Source: Phycisphaeraceae bacterium
GTDB taxonomy: Bacteria; Planctomycetota; Phycisphaerae; Phycisphaerales; UBA1924
Length of the DNA stretch: 64,000 nucleotides
Direction: 5' to 3'
Assembly (NCBI GenBank): GCA_007693965.1
Contig: RECQ01000060.1
Location: forward strand, 62,001-126,000
Below are positions 1 to 8,083 of the stretch, in pieces. Numbering within the stretch: the first letter of the stretch is position 1; each line of letters begins with the position of its first letter. The translations under genes and the position numbers were made by a program. Under the pieces are notes generated by a model. It saw only the letters and a program-made list of their open reading frames with translations. It was not told the origin of the DNA and did no database searches.

Positions 1-247
1 GAATCGCTGGCTCGGCCAAGGGGTTTCGGAGCAGCGCCTGGAGCAGAACACCGCTTACGGCCAGCGCCGAGCCCACCACCACCCCGATCAGCACGCGCAC
101 GCCGCGGATTTCCCATTCCACGCTGTCGGCGGGCAATGCGAAGATCGGGGCGCCCGACGTCGGCGGCGCCGCCACCATCCGCAGCGCCGCCATCGCCAGC
201 AGGAGCAGTGTGAGTCCGAGAAGGGTGATGAGGGAGCGACGGGGCAT
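1..247 (-). CDS. FecCD-type ABC transporter permease, N-terminal part (cut by window edge)
   Basis: This is the first 82 codons of an inner-membrane permease of the FecCD/BtuC family, which import iron-siderophores, heme or cobalamin. The start ATG is followed by a hydrophobic helix (LITLLGLTLLLLAMAAL). After a short periplasmic segment comes the family signature around residues 53-80: IRGVRVLIGVVVGSAL, AVSGVLLQALLRNPLAEPAI. The arginine-rich start of the second helix and the SGxLLQALLRNPLA block are diagnostic. The substrate cannot be told, because the binding protein and ATPase would lie beyond the left edge. The gene diverges from the sigma-like gene with only 67 bp between starts. Confidence 0.88.
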   Translation of the reverse strand, partial: MPRRSLITLLGLTLLLLAMAALRMVAAPPTSGAPIFALPADSVEWEIRGVRVLIGVVVGSALAVSGVLLQALLRNPLAEPAI

Positions 248-314
248 CGATGTCGAGCGTACCCATCTGCGAGGAATCGCGACCCGGGGCGTTCGGCGCG
301 CCAAAGATCCACAT

Positions 315-1025
315 ATGGACACAAGCGAGGCCTGCGAACGCCGCGCCTGGAGGCTGGCGGCCCTGCTTTCCGGAGACTCCGTGCGGGCCGAGCGTATTGT
401 CGCCCAGGCGCTCGACGCCCAGCCCGACCCCACACTTCTTCCTGACGCCCGGCTTGATCGGCTGGTGATTCTGCGCGCCCGCGAGATCCTGGGTGAGTCG
501 CGCGACCCGCGGAACCGTCGGAGTCCCCGGCGCCTCCCACGCCTTCCCGCGCCCGGGGTGCTGCTGGACCGTCTCCGCGCGTCGCATCGCCAGGCGCGGG
601 GCGAGGTGAGGAGTCGCGGCCCGGTCGCCGTTGAGCAGGAGGACATCCGGCTCTTTCACGGCGAGGCCGCCCGCGCCCACGAGGCCCTGAGTTCGCTGTC
701 TGAGCAGGCCCGGGAGGCGTGGATTCTGCGGGAGCTCGACGGGAAGGACATGATCGAGATCGCCCGCGCCATGGATTGCTCAAAGACCGCCGCCGCACGA
801 CATCTCGAGCAGGCCCGTGACCGCATGACGCTGCTGCTGGGAGAGGACGCCGAAGACGCCCTCGGCGCGCTTCGCCACGGCGCCGATCGGCTCGATCCCG
901 GCGCTTTCATCGCCCGGCGCGCTGTGGTGAAGAAACGCGGCCGACGACTGCGGCTCATCGTCTGGCTCGTGATGGTGGTGATCGCCATCGTCATGTGTAT
1001 TTCTGTGTGGGGACGCCTCGCATGA
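315..1025 (+). CDS. Sigma-70 region 4-like protein with C-terminal membrane anchor
   Basis: A 236-aa protein. Residues 8-55 (AWRLAALLSGD, RAERIVAQAL) resemble a short sigma region 2 of ECF type. A basic linker follows. Residues about 135-185 (ALSSLSEQAREAWILRELDG, MIEIARAMDCSKTAAARHLE) match sigma region 4 with its helix-turn-helix. The C-terminus carries one strong transmembrane helix (LIVWLVMVVIAIVMCISVW) preceded by a basic stretch, so the DNA-binding part should stay cytoplasmic and tethered to the membrane. The ATG at 315 was chosen because the sigma-like similarity begins there and upstream codons overlap the divergent gene; no clear Shine-Dalgarno is visible. The stop overlaps the kinase start by 4 bp (ATGA), implying translational coupling. 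It may not be a working sigma factor, because region 2 is weak. Confidence 0.7.
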   Translation: MDTSEACERRAWRLAALLSGDSVRAERIVAQALDAQPDPTLLPDARLDRLVILRAREILGESRDPRNRRSPRRLPRLPAPGVLLDRLRASHRQARGEVRSRGPVAVEQEDIRLFHGEAARAHEALSSLSEQAREAWILRELDGKDMIEIARAMDCSKTAAARHLEQARDRMTLLLGEDAEDALGALRHGADRLDPGAFIARRAVVKKRGRRLRLIVWLVMVVIAIVMCISVWGRLA

Positions 1026-2674
1026 GTCAGCGATCGCTCGACGTCGTGCGCAGTGATCATGACTTGCCCGAAGCGACCGGGGCTGGGACGATGGCGTCCA
1101 TGCCCGACGCCGCGAGCGCCAAGCCTGGTCAGTCGGTGAAGTCGCGTCCTGATCCTGCGTGGCGACTTCGCGGGATGCGGATCCGCAAAAAGCTCATCAT
1201 CCTTCACACCGCCTTTTCGCTGGTTCTTGCGGTGATTCTGCTGCTGGCGCTTCGTCCGGCGCTTCATGATGTGGTCGTTCGCGCGGAGACGCAGCAGTGT
1301 CTGCTTGCGCTCGACATGCTCGCCGAAGCGCCCGATCCGCCCAAGCGCGGGGCCCGCGGCGATGTGCAGTTCGGCGTCGGCTCTCTTGAAGCCCTTCGTC
1401 TGCCAGAAGACATCGCACAGCAGGCCCGCGCGGCGCCCGGTGAGACGGTGATGTCAAAGACTGTGGCGGGTTGGCCGCTCGCCGTGCGCTGGGATGAGGG
1501 GAGAGGCGTCTACATGTTCGCCGCCGCCCGCGCCTCCGCCGCCCGGGACGGCGTCTGGCGGTTGTATGGCCTGCTGGTGGCGGCGCTGGTCGGCGCGTAC
1601 CTGCTGATTGCGCTGACGCTCGAAGTGTTCATCCTGCCCCGGCAGGTGTACGGGCCCATCAGGCGCATGCTGAGCGCCGATCTCGCCCTTCAGTCGGGCG
1701 AGCGTCAATCGGAGTTGATTGACGAGGTCGACATGCCTTCGGATGAGCTGGGTGAAATCATGCGATCGCGGAACGAGTCGGTTTCGAAGCTGCGCCGGCA
1801 GGAGCAGGCCCTCGCCGACGCCCTTGAACGCATCGAACTCGTCGCCACCGATATCAAGCGTAAGAACCATCTTCTCGAAACCGCGCGGCGCAATCTCGCC
1901 GACCAGGATCGCCTGGTCAGCCTCGGCATGATGTCCGCCGGTCTTGCTCACGAGATGAATACACCGCTCGCGGTGCTGCGAGGTTGTGTTGAAAAGCTGC
2001 GCGAGCGCGCCGGCGATGACGATTCCCGCAACCAGGCTGAGCTGATGCTTCGCGTGGTGCTGCGACTTGAGCGTCTCGGCGAAAGTCTGCTTGATTTCGC
2101 TCGCGTTCGTCCACCTTCCGCCGACGAGGTCGATGTGCGATTCGTGGTTGAAGAGGCGTGGACGCTTGTGCGCCTTGATCGCGACACTCGGGATGTTCGA
2201 CTGAAGAACGTATTGCCGGAAGACCTCACCGTGATCGGAGACGCCGACCGCCTCACCCAGGTCTTCGTCAACCTGCTCCGAAACGCGGCGGACGCAATGA
2301 ACGGCGCCGGCGTCATCACCACCTCCGCCGAGCGGGCCATCCGCGACGGGCGCGAGTGGGTCTCCATCACCTGCGCGGACACCGGCCCCGGCATCGACCC
2401 CGATGTCCTCCCCCGCCTCTTCGAGCCATTCACCAGCACCCGCCTCGACGATCGCGGCACCGGGCTGGGCCTGGCGGTCGCTGAGGGGATCGTCCGCGAG
2501 CACGGCGGAGTGATCCTCGCCCGCAACGCCCACGCCGGAGGAGCTATCTTCGAAGTCATGCTCCCGGTCGCCGGTGGGGGGCTCCCGAACGGGGAAGATG
2601 ACGATGCCGGCGCCGAAACCGCTGAAGGCGAGTCGACACACAGCCCCGGCGACGCGGCCGCCGGACGAGTCTGA
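1022..2674 (+). CDS. Membrane-bound sensor histidine kinase (NtrB/HAMP type)
   Basis: A 550-aa two-component kinase. An N-terminal cytoplasmic stretch of about 55 residues leads to a first transmembrane helix (LIILHTAFSLVLAVILLLAL). A periplasmic domain of about 100 residues follows, then a second helix (LLVAALVGAYLLIAL), a HAMP-like linker and a coiled coil. The H-box is AGLAHEMNTPLAVLRG, with His310 as the expected phosphorylation site. The ATPase core shows the N-box (VNLLRNAADAM), G1 (DTGPGID), F-box (LFEPF) and G2 (GTGLGLAV). The ATG at 1022 overlaps the stop of the sigma-like gene by 4 bp; an in-frame ATG 27 bp upstream lies inside that gene and is less likely. The likely partner is the REC-XRE regulator 21 bp downstream. 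The signal is unknown. Confidence 0.9.
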   Translation: MSQRSLDVVRSDHDLPEATGAGTMASMPDAASAKPGQSVKSRPDPAWRLRGMRIRKKLIILHTAFSLVLAVILLLALRPALHDVVVRAETQQCLLALDMLAEAPDPPKRGARGDVQFGVGSLEALRLPEDIAQQARAAPGETVMSKTVAGWPLAVRWDEGRGVYMFAAARASAARDGVWRLYGLLVAALVGAYLLIALTLEVFILPRQVYGPIRRMLSADLALQSGERQSELIDEVDMPSDELGEIMRSRNESVSKLRRQEQALADALERIELVATDIKRKNHLLETARRNLADQDRLVSLGMMSAGLAHEMNTPLAVLRGCVEKLRERAGDDDSRNQAELMLRVVLRLERLGESLLDFARVRPPSADEVDVRFVVEEAWTLVRLDRDTRDVRLKNVLPEDLTVIGDADRLTQVFVNLLRNAADAMNGAGVITTSAERAIRDGREWVSITCADTGPGIDPDVLPRLFEPFTSTRLDDRGTGLGLAVAEGIVREHGGVILARNAHAGGAIFEVMLPVAGGGLPNGEDDDAGAETAEGESTHSPGDAAAGRV

Positions 2675-2695
2675 ACCGAGGAGCGAGGTCAACCG

Positions 2696-3352
2696 ATGAA
2701 CAACGCCGACGCCGCGACCACACGAGCCACCGACGAGGGCGCTGCCGAGCCGGTGCAGCTTTCTGTCATCGCCCTTGATGACGACGCCGATTTTCGCGAC
2801 TACGTGCGCGTCGTCCTCGAAGGCGAGGGGCACAACGTCCGCGTCGCCGCCACGCCCGATGAGCTCTTCGAGCAGTGCGAGCAGAAGCTTCCGGACATCG
2901 TGCTGCTCGACATCAAGATGGGGCGCCACACCGGGGAAGAGGTGCTGGCGGAGATCCGCACGCGTTGGCCTCGCCTGTGCGTGATTGTCGTCACCGGCTA
3001 TCCATCGCTGGAGACCATGCGCCAGACGTTCAAGCAGGATGTGTACGACTACATCGCCAAGCCCTTCTCACTGGAGGAGCTGCGGGCCACGCTCAACCAG
3101 GCCGCGGCGGAGTTCAACTTGGGTGGGCGACCCCAGGACCGCCTCCGAGCCCTCCTCGGCCGGCAGATCCGCCTGGCCCGCACCGAGCGCACATGGACGC
3201 TGAAGGATCTGAGCGAAGCCAGCGGCGTCAGCGTCAGCCAGCTCAGCTCGATCGAACGGGGCGCTCACATGCCCAGCCTGGAGTCGCTTCTGGCCATCTC
3301 TCAGGCCCTCGGCATGCAGCCATCGACCTGGCTCGAGGCGGCCGGATTCTGA
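2696..3352 (+). CDS. Response regulator with receiver plus XRE/Cro-type HTH output
   Basis: A 218-aa regulator. Residues 20-140 form a receiver domain with the acidic pocket (DDDADF), phospho-acceptor Asp72 (IVLLDIKMG), a conserved Thr/Gly (VVTGYPS) and Lys122 (YIAKPFS). Residues about 150-210 form a lambda-repressor-like XRE helix-turn-helix (WTLKDLSEASGVSVSQLSSI, ERGAHMPSLESLLAISQALG). Receivers usually carry OmpR, NarL, Fis or ANTAR outputs, so an XRE output is uncommon. The start ATG has an upstream purine-rich site (gaggagcgagg). The gene ends the three-gene operon with the sigma-like protein and the kinase, its expected phosphodonor. Confidence 0.88.
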   Translation: MNNADAATTRATDEGAAEPVQLSVIALDDDADFRDYVRVVLEGEGHNVRVAATPDELFEQCEQKLPDIVLLDIKMGRHTGEEVLAEIRTRWPRLCVIVVTGYPSLETMRQTFKQDVYDYIAKPFSLEELRATLNQAAAEFNLGGRPQDRLRALLGRQIRLARTERTWTLKDLSEASGVSVSQLSSIERGAHMPSLESLLAISQALGMQPSTWLEAAGF

Positions 3353-3606
3353 GCGGACCGCTGGCCGGAAGCAGCCGGCCCCGGAAGCCGGCTCGACGAA
3401 CACCGGGGGCGGTGCTCGCATTGCGTCTGGCGTGCTGTTTTTCTGTACTTGCTCACAGCACACGGATGCCTCGGGCAGTCCGATTCTGAATCCCATGGTA
3501 ATTTGATGTAGCTGAGAGCCTTAGAGGGCTTGCAAGAGTCCGAGAATGTGTCAAGATAGAGGAAGTTGGAGGCAGGAGACTCTGGCTCATTTTCTGGGAG
3601 AGACTG
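3353..3606. other. Intergenic region with inverted repeats
   Basis: This 254-bp stretch holds no supported gene. Just after the regulator stop there is a GC hairpin (GGCCGG at 3363-3368 with CCGGCC at 3375-3380), which could end the upstream operon but lacks a T-run. A second inverted repeat pairs GTGCTGT (3432-3438) with ACAGCAC (3455-3461). The region from about 3490 is AT-richer and probably carries the promoter of the PEP-CTERM gene, but no convincing -10/-35 pair was found. Confidence 0.35.
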
Positions 3607-4344
3607 ATGCTACGCCTGACCATTGTGACATCTTGCTGCATTATCGCCACGGGCTCGGCGGTTGCAGGACCCACATTCACCAACGTCCAGGACCCAATTT
3701 TCCCGGGAGAACTGGGACATCATGATATCCTTGACGGCATATACGGCGGTTCGTTCACTCAGGTCGGGAACGACTTCATCGGCGGCGGCGCCAGCGGGAT
3801 GGTCAACGCCATCCGCATGGTGGACTCCGGCCTCGGCGGCGTGATGAATCTCGTCACCGGCGGGCTCGGAACCGCGGACGATCAGATCTGGAGTGATGGC
3901 GTCGCCGCGGCACGCGCCCTGGCCCGCTACGCGGACCTGCCGCAGAGCTTCGGTTACTTCGATGGCGACTCGGGCGGCTCATTCAACACGATGTTCAACG
4001 TCACCGGTTCCGGCTTCAACGTCACCGGCTCCGCGGTGATGGACTTCTCCGGCATGACGTGGCGCTGGGGCCGCGACGGAGGCCCGACGATTCACTCGTC
4101 CCGCGCCGATGAAAACCCATCCGGCGCCGACCACATGGTGACCTACCGCATCGAGGGCCTCGAAAACGGCCTCCTCGCCACGTGGCTTCTGTTCTGGGAA
4201 GATCTGCCGCTGGGCGTGTCTGACCGCGACTTCAACGACCTCGTCGTTGAGATCGGCGTCATCCCGCTGCCCTCGGCCGCGGGATTGGCGGGGCTCGGCC
4301 TGATCGCGCTGGGCTTCGGGCGTCGTCGCCGTTTCGGGCGCTGA
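3607..4344 (+). CDS. Exported DUF4114-like protein with PEP-CTERM-type sorting tail
   Basis: A 245-aa exported protein. The N-terminus is a signal peptide (LTIVTSCCIIATGSAVA, then GP). The middle is Gly/Asp-rich and beta-like. Residues about 175-220 (YRIEGLENGLLATWLLFWED, SDRDFNDLVVEIGV) match the end of DUF4114, where the DRDFND acidic motif is typical. The C-terminus is a PEP-CTERM-like anchor: PLPSAAG, a hydrophobic helix (LAGLGLIALGFG) and a basic cluster (RRRRFGR). Such tails are processed by exosortase/archaeosortase-type systems; no exosortase gene is in this window. It is probably an extracellular matrix or surface protein made alone from its own promoter. Confidence 0.8.
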   Translation: MLRLTIVTSCCIIATGSAVAGPTFTNVQDPIFPGELGHHDILDGIYGGSFTQVGNDFIGGGASGMVNAIRMVDSGLGGVMNLVTGGLGTADDQIWSDGVAAARALARYADLPQSFGYFDGDSGGSFNTMFNVTGSGFNVTGSAVMDFSGMTWRWGRDGGPTIHSSRADENPSGADHMVTYRIEGLENGLLATWLLFWEDLPLGVSDRDFNDLVVEIGVIPLPSAAGLAGLGLIALGFGRRRRFGR

Positions 4345-4362
4345 ATCCCGGCGAAAATCGGA

Positions 4363-4875
4363 TCAGGCCGCGTCGAGGAAGCGGTTCATCAGGGCGTTGA
4401 CAAACGCGAAGCGTGAGCCCGCGTAGCGCGCCTGCGACTGCTCCCTCGTGAGCCGGCGCACTTCGTCCAGCCGGGCCTGCATGGCGGCGATCTGTGCAGG
4501 CGCTTCATCCTGCCAGCGTTCGACGAGGATCTGGATTTTCTCCAGCTCCTCGTTGTCCAGCCACACGCCGCCGCAGTCGACGCACTTGTCGATGAAGACG
4601 CCGGTGTCGCCGCCGTAGTTCACCACATTCATGTTCACTTCGCAGGTCGGGCAGGTGAGCTCGCGCTCCGTCTTTTCGATGGGCACGCCGAAGAGCGGCT
4701 TGCGATCGGCGAGCTTGTGCTGGAGCTGGGCGTCAAACCGAGCCTCGCGCGTGCGCACGATGTGCACAAGCTCGCGCTGGCCGATGAACTCCCCGCCGCA
4801 GCCGTCGCAGGTGTGGATCTCGACGCCTTCGTAGCGCATGCGTCGCAGCGGGTTGGAGCATTCGGGGCATTTCAT
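4363..4875 (-). CDS. Double TFIIB-type zinc-ribbon protein
   Basis: A 170-aa cytoplasmic protein with two zf-TFIIB ribbons. The first, residues about 3-30, has CPEC and CDGCGGEFI; the second, around residues 65-105, has CPTC and CVDCGGVWLDNEELEKI. Each CPxC/CxxCGG pair should bind one zinc. The rest is helical and charged. The chosen start (MKCPEC) has a GGAG 9 nt upstream; an in-frame ATG three codons earlier sits too close to that site. The role is unknown. The family is common but uncharacterised, and DNA, RNA or protein binding are all possible. The gene is convergent with the PEP-CTERM gene. Confidence 0.8.
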   Translation of the reverse strand: MKCPECSNPLRRMRYEGVEIHTCDGCGGEFIGQRELVHIVRTREARFDAQLQHKLADRKPLFGVPIEKTERELTCPTCEVNMNVVNYGGDTGVFIDKCVDCGGVWLDNEELEKIQILVERWQDEAPAQIAAMQARLDEVRRLTREQSQARYAGSRFAFVNALMNRFLDAA

Positions 4876-5062
4876 GATCGTCATCTCCGGGGTGCTGGTG
4901 GTCCGGGAGCCTTCATCGGCCGCTCCGGGGCGGAAGTCCTGTGGACCTGTGCGCCTTCACCGGATTCGAACACCCGAATTCAGCAGGTCGGGGAGTTATC
5001 TGGACGCGAGCGCCGCGGGCGTGAAGATCCGCGATCAAAGCCATCGCCGTACACTCAGCCCG

Positions 5063-6388
5063 ATGAGCAGCAGGGCCGAACCCAGACAGATCGCCGCCCG
5101 CATGGTCAAGGCCCTGCGCGACGCCGGGCATGTGGCCTATTTCGCCGGGGGGTGTGTGCGCGATGAGCTGCTCGGGCAGACGCCGCAGGACTACGACATT
5201 GCGACCGACGCCTGGCCCCAGCATGTCCGCAAGATCTTCCGCCACACGCGCGAGGTCGGCGCCTCCTTCGGCGTGGTGCTGGTGCGGGAGCGGGGGGTGA
5301 GCGTGGAGGTGGCGACCTTCCGCGAGGAGGGGGAGTATTCCGACCGTCGCCGCCCGGACCACGTTCGTTACGCCGACGCCCCCAGCGACGCCCGACGGCG
5401 CGATTTCACCATCAACGCTCTTTTCCTGGACCCGCTGGAGCGCGGCGGCGAGGCATTCGACACCGCGGGCCCGCCCTTTCCCGTGGAAGGGCGCGTGATC
5501 GACTATGTGAACGGCGTGAACGATCTGCGGAAGCGCGTGCTGCGCGCGGTGGGCGACCCCGAAAAGCGCCTGGCCGAAGACCACCTGCGGGCTCTGCGGG
5601 CGGTGCGGTTCACCGCGCGGCTGGGATTCAGCATGGATCCGCCGACCGGCGAGGCCGTGCGGCGTCACGCGACAGAGCTGGCGGGCGTCAGCCGCGAACG
5701 CATCGGCCAGGAGCTGCGTCGGATGCTCTCGCACCCCACGCGCGTCGAGGCCGCCCTGTTGATGGAGCGGCTGGGCCTCGACGCCCCGGCCCTTGGTGAG
5801 CCGGCGTTCGCCGACGCCTCACCGGCCGAGGCCCTGCCCACCCTGGCGGCCCTGCCGATGCAGGCGGGGTATATCTCTTCTCAGGCGGCGTGGGAGCTGG
5901 ATCGCCTCGACGCCAGGGCCGGGGAGCCCGCCGACGCGCTGCGGCTTGATTCTGAACTCGGCGCCATCGTCGCCCGCCTCCGGGCCGCCGTCTGTCTGGC
6001 CAACGACGAGCGTGATCTGCTCCGCTGGATCTTTTCCGGACTGGTGACGCTGCTGCGCGACTGGGATGGCCTGGGCGTCGCGCCTCAGAAACGGATCGCC
6101 GCCTCGCGATGGTTTGCGGACGCGCTGTGCATTCTCGAAGCCCGCGATTCGGAGCGAGCCGGTCGAATTCGGCGGCGGGTTGATGAGCTGCAGGCAATCG
6201 GGGACGGGCTCGCGCCGGCGCCGCTGATCTCCGGTGATGAGTTGCTGGCGATGGGCATTCCCCCCGGTCCGGCGCTGGGGTCGCTGCTCGACTCGCTCTA
6301 CGATGCGCAGCTGGAGGGCCGGATCTGCGATCGGGAGCAGGCGCTGCGGATGGCCACGGAGCTGCAGCAACCGCCTCAGGACGTGTGA
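5063..6388 (+). CDS. CCA tRNA nucleotidyltransferase / poly(A) polymerase family
   Basis: A 441-aa class II nucleotidyltransferase that adds CCA to tRNA 3' ends or A-tails to RNA. Visible motifs are the nucleotide-binding GGCVRDELLG (residues about 26-35), the metal-binding pair DYD (QDYDIATDAW), the RRDFTINALFLDP block and the RNA-binding helix HLRALRAVRFTARLGF. The C-terminal part ends with DELLAMGIPPGPALGSLLD, as in bacterial CCA enzymes. The ATG at 5063 was chosen because homology begins within 15 residues; the frame is open further upstream but reads as unrelated sequence. CCA addition versus poly(A) polymerase cannot be decided by eye. Confidence 0.85.
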   Translation: MSSRAEPRQIAARMVKALRDAGHVAYFAGGCVRDELLGQTPQDYDIATDAWPQHVRKIFRHTREVGASFGVVLVRERGVSVEVATFREEGEYSDRRRPDHVRYADAPSDARRRDFTINALFLDPLERGGEAFDTAGPPFPVEGRVIDYVNGVNDLRKRVLRAVGDPEKRLAEDHLRALRAVRFTARLGFSMDPPTGEAVRRHATELAGVSRERIGQELRRMLSHPTRVEAALLMERLGLDAPALGEPAFADASPAEALPTLAALPMQAGYISSQAAWELDRLDARAGEPADALRLDSELGAIVARLRAAVCLANDERDLLRWIFSGLVTLLRDWDGLGVAPQKRIAASRWFADALCILEARDSERAGRIRRRVDELQAIGDGLAPAPLISGDELLAMGIPPGPALGSLLDSLYDAQLEGRICDREQALRMATELQQPPQDV

Positions 6389-6449
6389 AATCCGGGTTTT
6401 TGGGTGGTTTGTTCGGAAAATGGCCTAGAACCGGACGGGCTCTCAACCG

Positions 6450-6455
6450 TATAGT
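6450..6455 (+). promoter_or_regulatory. Candidate -10 box for the ClpP-like pair
   Basis: TATAGT matches five of six bases of the sigma-70 -10 consensus and lies 109 bp before the first ClpP-like gene. Eighteen bases upstream is TAGAAC, only a weak -35. The 175-bp gap between the nucleotidyltransferase and this gene otherwise holds nothing recognisable. Confidence 0.35.
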
Positions 6456-6563
6456 AAGGCGGTGAGCGTTCGAGCCTGCACGGTCGCTGCGCGCTGCGCA
6501 CACCGGAGTCGGCCGCCGACACTGGCGATTGACACGCGAGTCCTGACGAGGAAGCGAGGAACT

Positions 6564-7997
6564 ATGAAGCTGAAGCGAAACTTCTCGATGCTGGTCGCGA
6601 TCATGCTGGTCGCCGTCTTGGCAGGTCTGCCCGGCGCCACGCATCCAGGGTCTGTGGCCCGCGCCGAGAGTGTCACCGCTGAGAAGTCCGAGACCAAGGA
6701 CATCATCACGCTCCGCACCGGCACGATCATCGAGGGCCGCATCCTGCGAGAAACGGCTGAAGAGGTGGAGATCCTCGTCATCTTCCGCGGCATGGAGGCG
6801 CCGACGACGTATCGCAAGGCTGAGGTTCTGGAGATTCGTCGCGACGTTCCCGTGCGGGCGGTCGCGTCTGAAACGCCGGCGCCTGCCCAGCGCGATCGTG
6901 AGACCTCGGCGCGGGAGATTCCCGACGACGCCCCGCGCATCTATCACATGGAGCTCAAGGGCAACGTCGGCTGGGACATCTCCAAGACGCCCTTTGAATC
7001 CGCGCTCGACGACGCCGTGTCTCAGGATCCCGACCTGATCGTGATCGAGCTGGACGCCGGCACGCACCACGAGGGCTTTGATGGACTCTGGGCCGCTGAG
7101 GATCTCGCTCCGCTCGTCGACCAGGTGATTTATCGTGACGGGGTTCGGGTGGTCTTCTGGATCAAGCGCGCCGAGTTCGGCGCTGCGTTTCTGCCCTTCA
7201 TCAGCCCGGACATGTATTTCCAGGACAGCGGGCGCCTGGGAGGCATCGGCGATCTCAGCTTCTTCGATGTCGGCGACAAGCTGGTCAATGAGAAGCTCAT
7301 TTCCGCCCGCCTCGGCGCCGCCGAGGGCTTCGCGATTCGCGGCGGCTACGACCCGGTGCTGGTGCGCGCGATGGCCATCCGCGATCGCTGGCTGGCGTAC
7401 CGGCTTGAGGGCGGGCGACCGATTTATCTGGAGCGCGAGCCCACTGAGCAAGAGAAGATGACACCCGCCGACGGCGGTCCGGGGTGGACGATCCTCACTC
7501 ACAACCCCTCTGACAGACGCAATCGACGCCGCGACGCCGAGGTGGAAGGCGACCCCGTGCTCGATCTCGATGCAGATCTCGCTTACCGGCTGGGTGTGTC
7601 CAAGGGCACCGCCAACACCCTGGACGATCTGCTCTTCGAGCTGCGGGTCGGTCGGGACTACAAGGTTCTGGAGGGTCGGGCCAACGACATCCTGAGCCGC
7701 TGGCGCACCGAAATCGATCGAGCGCAGCACGACTTTCAGCGTCTGAATCGTGAACTGCAGGAAGCTCAGAGCCGCGGTCGCGGCCAGGACGCGCGTCGTG
7801 CGCTCGGCGTGCAGCGGAGGATTCTGGAGCAGATGCACGGCATTCTGTCGCGCTACGCCGAAGTGCTCGACCCCTCAGGACAGCTCCGGGCTCAGATCAG
7901 CGTTCAGCTTGAAGAGTTGCGTATGACGCTCCGCTCGATGGGGCCGCAGCGCGACAACAGAGGACCCCGCCGCAGTCCGGGGCTCTCCCCGCGTTGA
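6564..7997 (+). CDS. Exported ClpP/NfeD-like pseudoprotease (nucleophile lost)
   Basis: A 477-aa exported protein, paralogous to the next gene. A signal peptide (SMLVAIMLVAVLAGLPGAT) precedes a small beta domain (ITLRTGTIIEGRILRE) and a ClpP/crotonase-fold domain (IYHMELKGNVGWDISKTPFE, LIVIELDAG). Against the paralog, the segment SAISAAAMTSI is replaced by RAEFGAAFLPF, so the position of the expected catalytic Ser carries Phe205. The Gly-rich strand DFDSGGG is also lost (ELDAGTH). A coiled coil at about 385-430 follows. It is therefore probably a non-catalytic partner or binding subunit. The start was chosen for the signal peptide, with gaggaagcgagga as ribosome site. Confidence 0.72.
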   Translation: MKLKRNFSMLVAIMLVAVLAGLPGATHPGSVARAESVTAEKSETKDIITLRTGTIIEGRILRETAEEVEILVIFRGMEAPTTYRKAEVLEIRRDVPVRAVASETPAPAQRDRETSAREIPDDAPRIYHMELKGNVGWDISKTPFESALDDAVSQDPDLIVIELDAGTHHEGFDGLWAAEDLAPLVDQVIYRDGVRVVFWIKRAEFGAAFLPFISPDMYFQDSGRLGGIGDLSFFDVGDKLVNEKLISARLGAAEGFAIRGGYDPVLVRAMAIRDRWLAYRLEGGRPIYLEREPTEQEKMTPADGGPGWTILTHNPSDRRNRRRDAEVEGDPVLDLDADLAYRLGVSKGTANTLDDLLFELRVGRDYKVLEGRANDILSRWRTEIDRAQHDFQRLNRELQEAQSRGRGQDARRALGVQRRILEQMHGILSRYAEVLDPSGQLRAQISVQLEELRMTLRSMGPQRDNRGPRRSPGLSPR

Positions 7998-8083
7998 CCG
8001 AACGGCAGCGCACGCACGAACGATGCACCGTCACCGGACCGTCCGGGATCTGACAATCGAAGCACACGAAGGATTTTCGCCAC

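Noticed and set aside
1454-2929. Long open frame antisense to the histidine kinase
   Set aside because: It lies opposite a gene with complete kinase motifs, and its translation shows no domain; high GC makes long antisense frames common here.
4950-4995. tRNA-like T-loop (GGATTCGAACACC) near the CCA-adding-type gene
   Set aside because: The flanking bases do not form a T-stem on either strand, and no anticodon or acceptor stem is present.
5688-7838. Open frame of over 700 codons on the minus strand
   Set aside because: It runs antisense to the nucleotidyltransferase and the first ClpP-like gene and has no recognisable motif.
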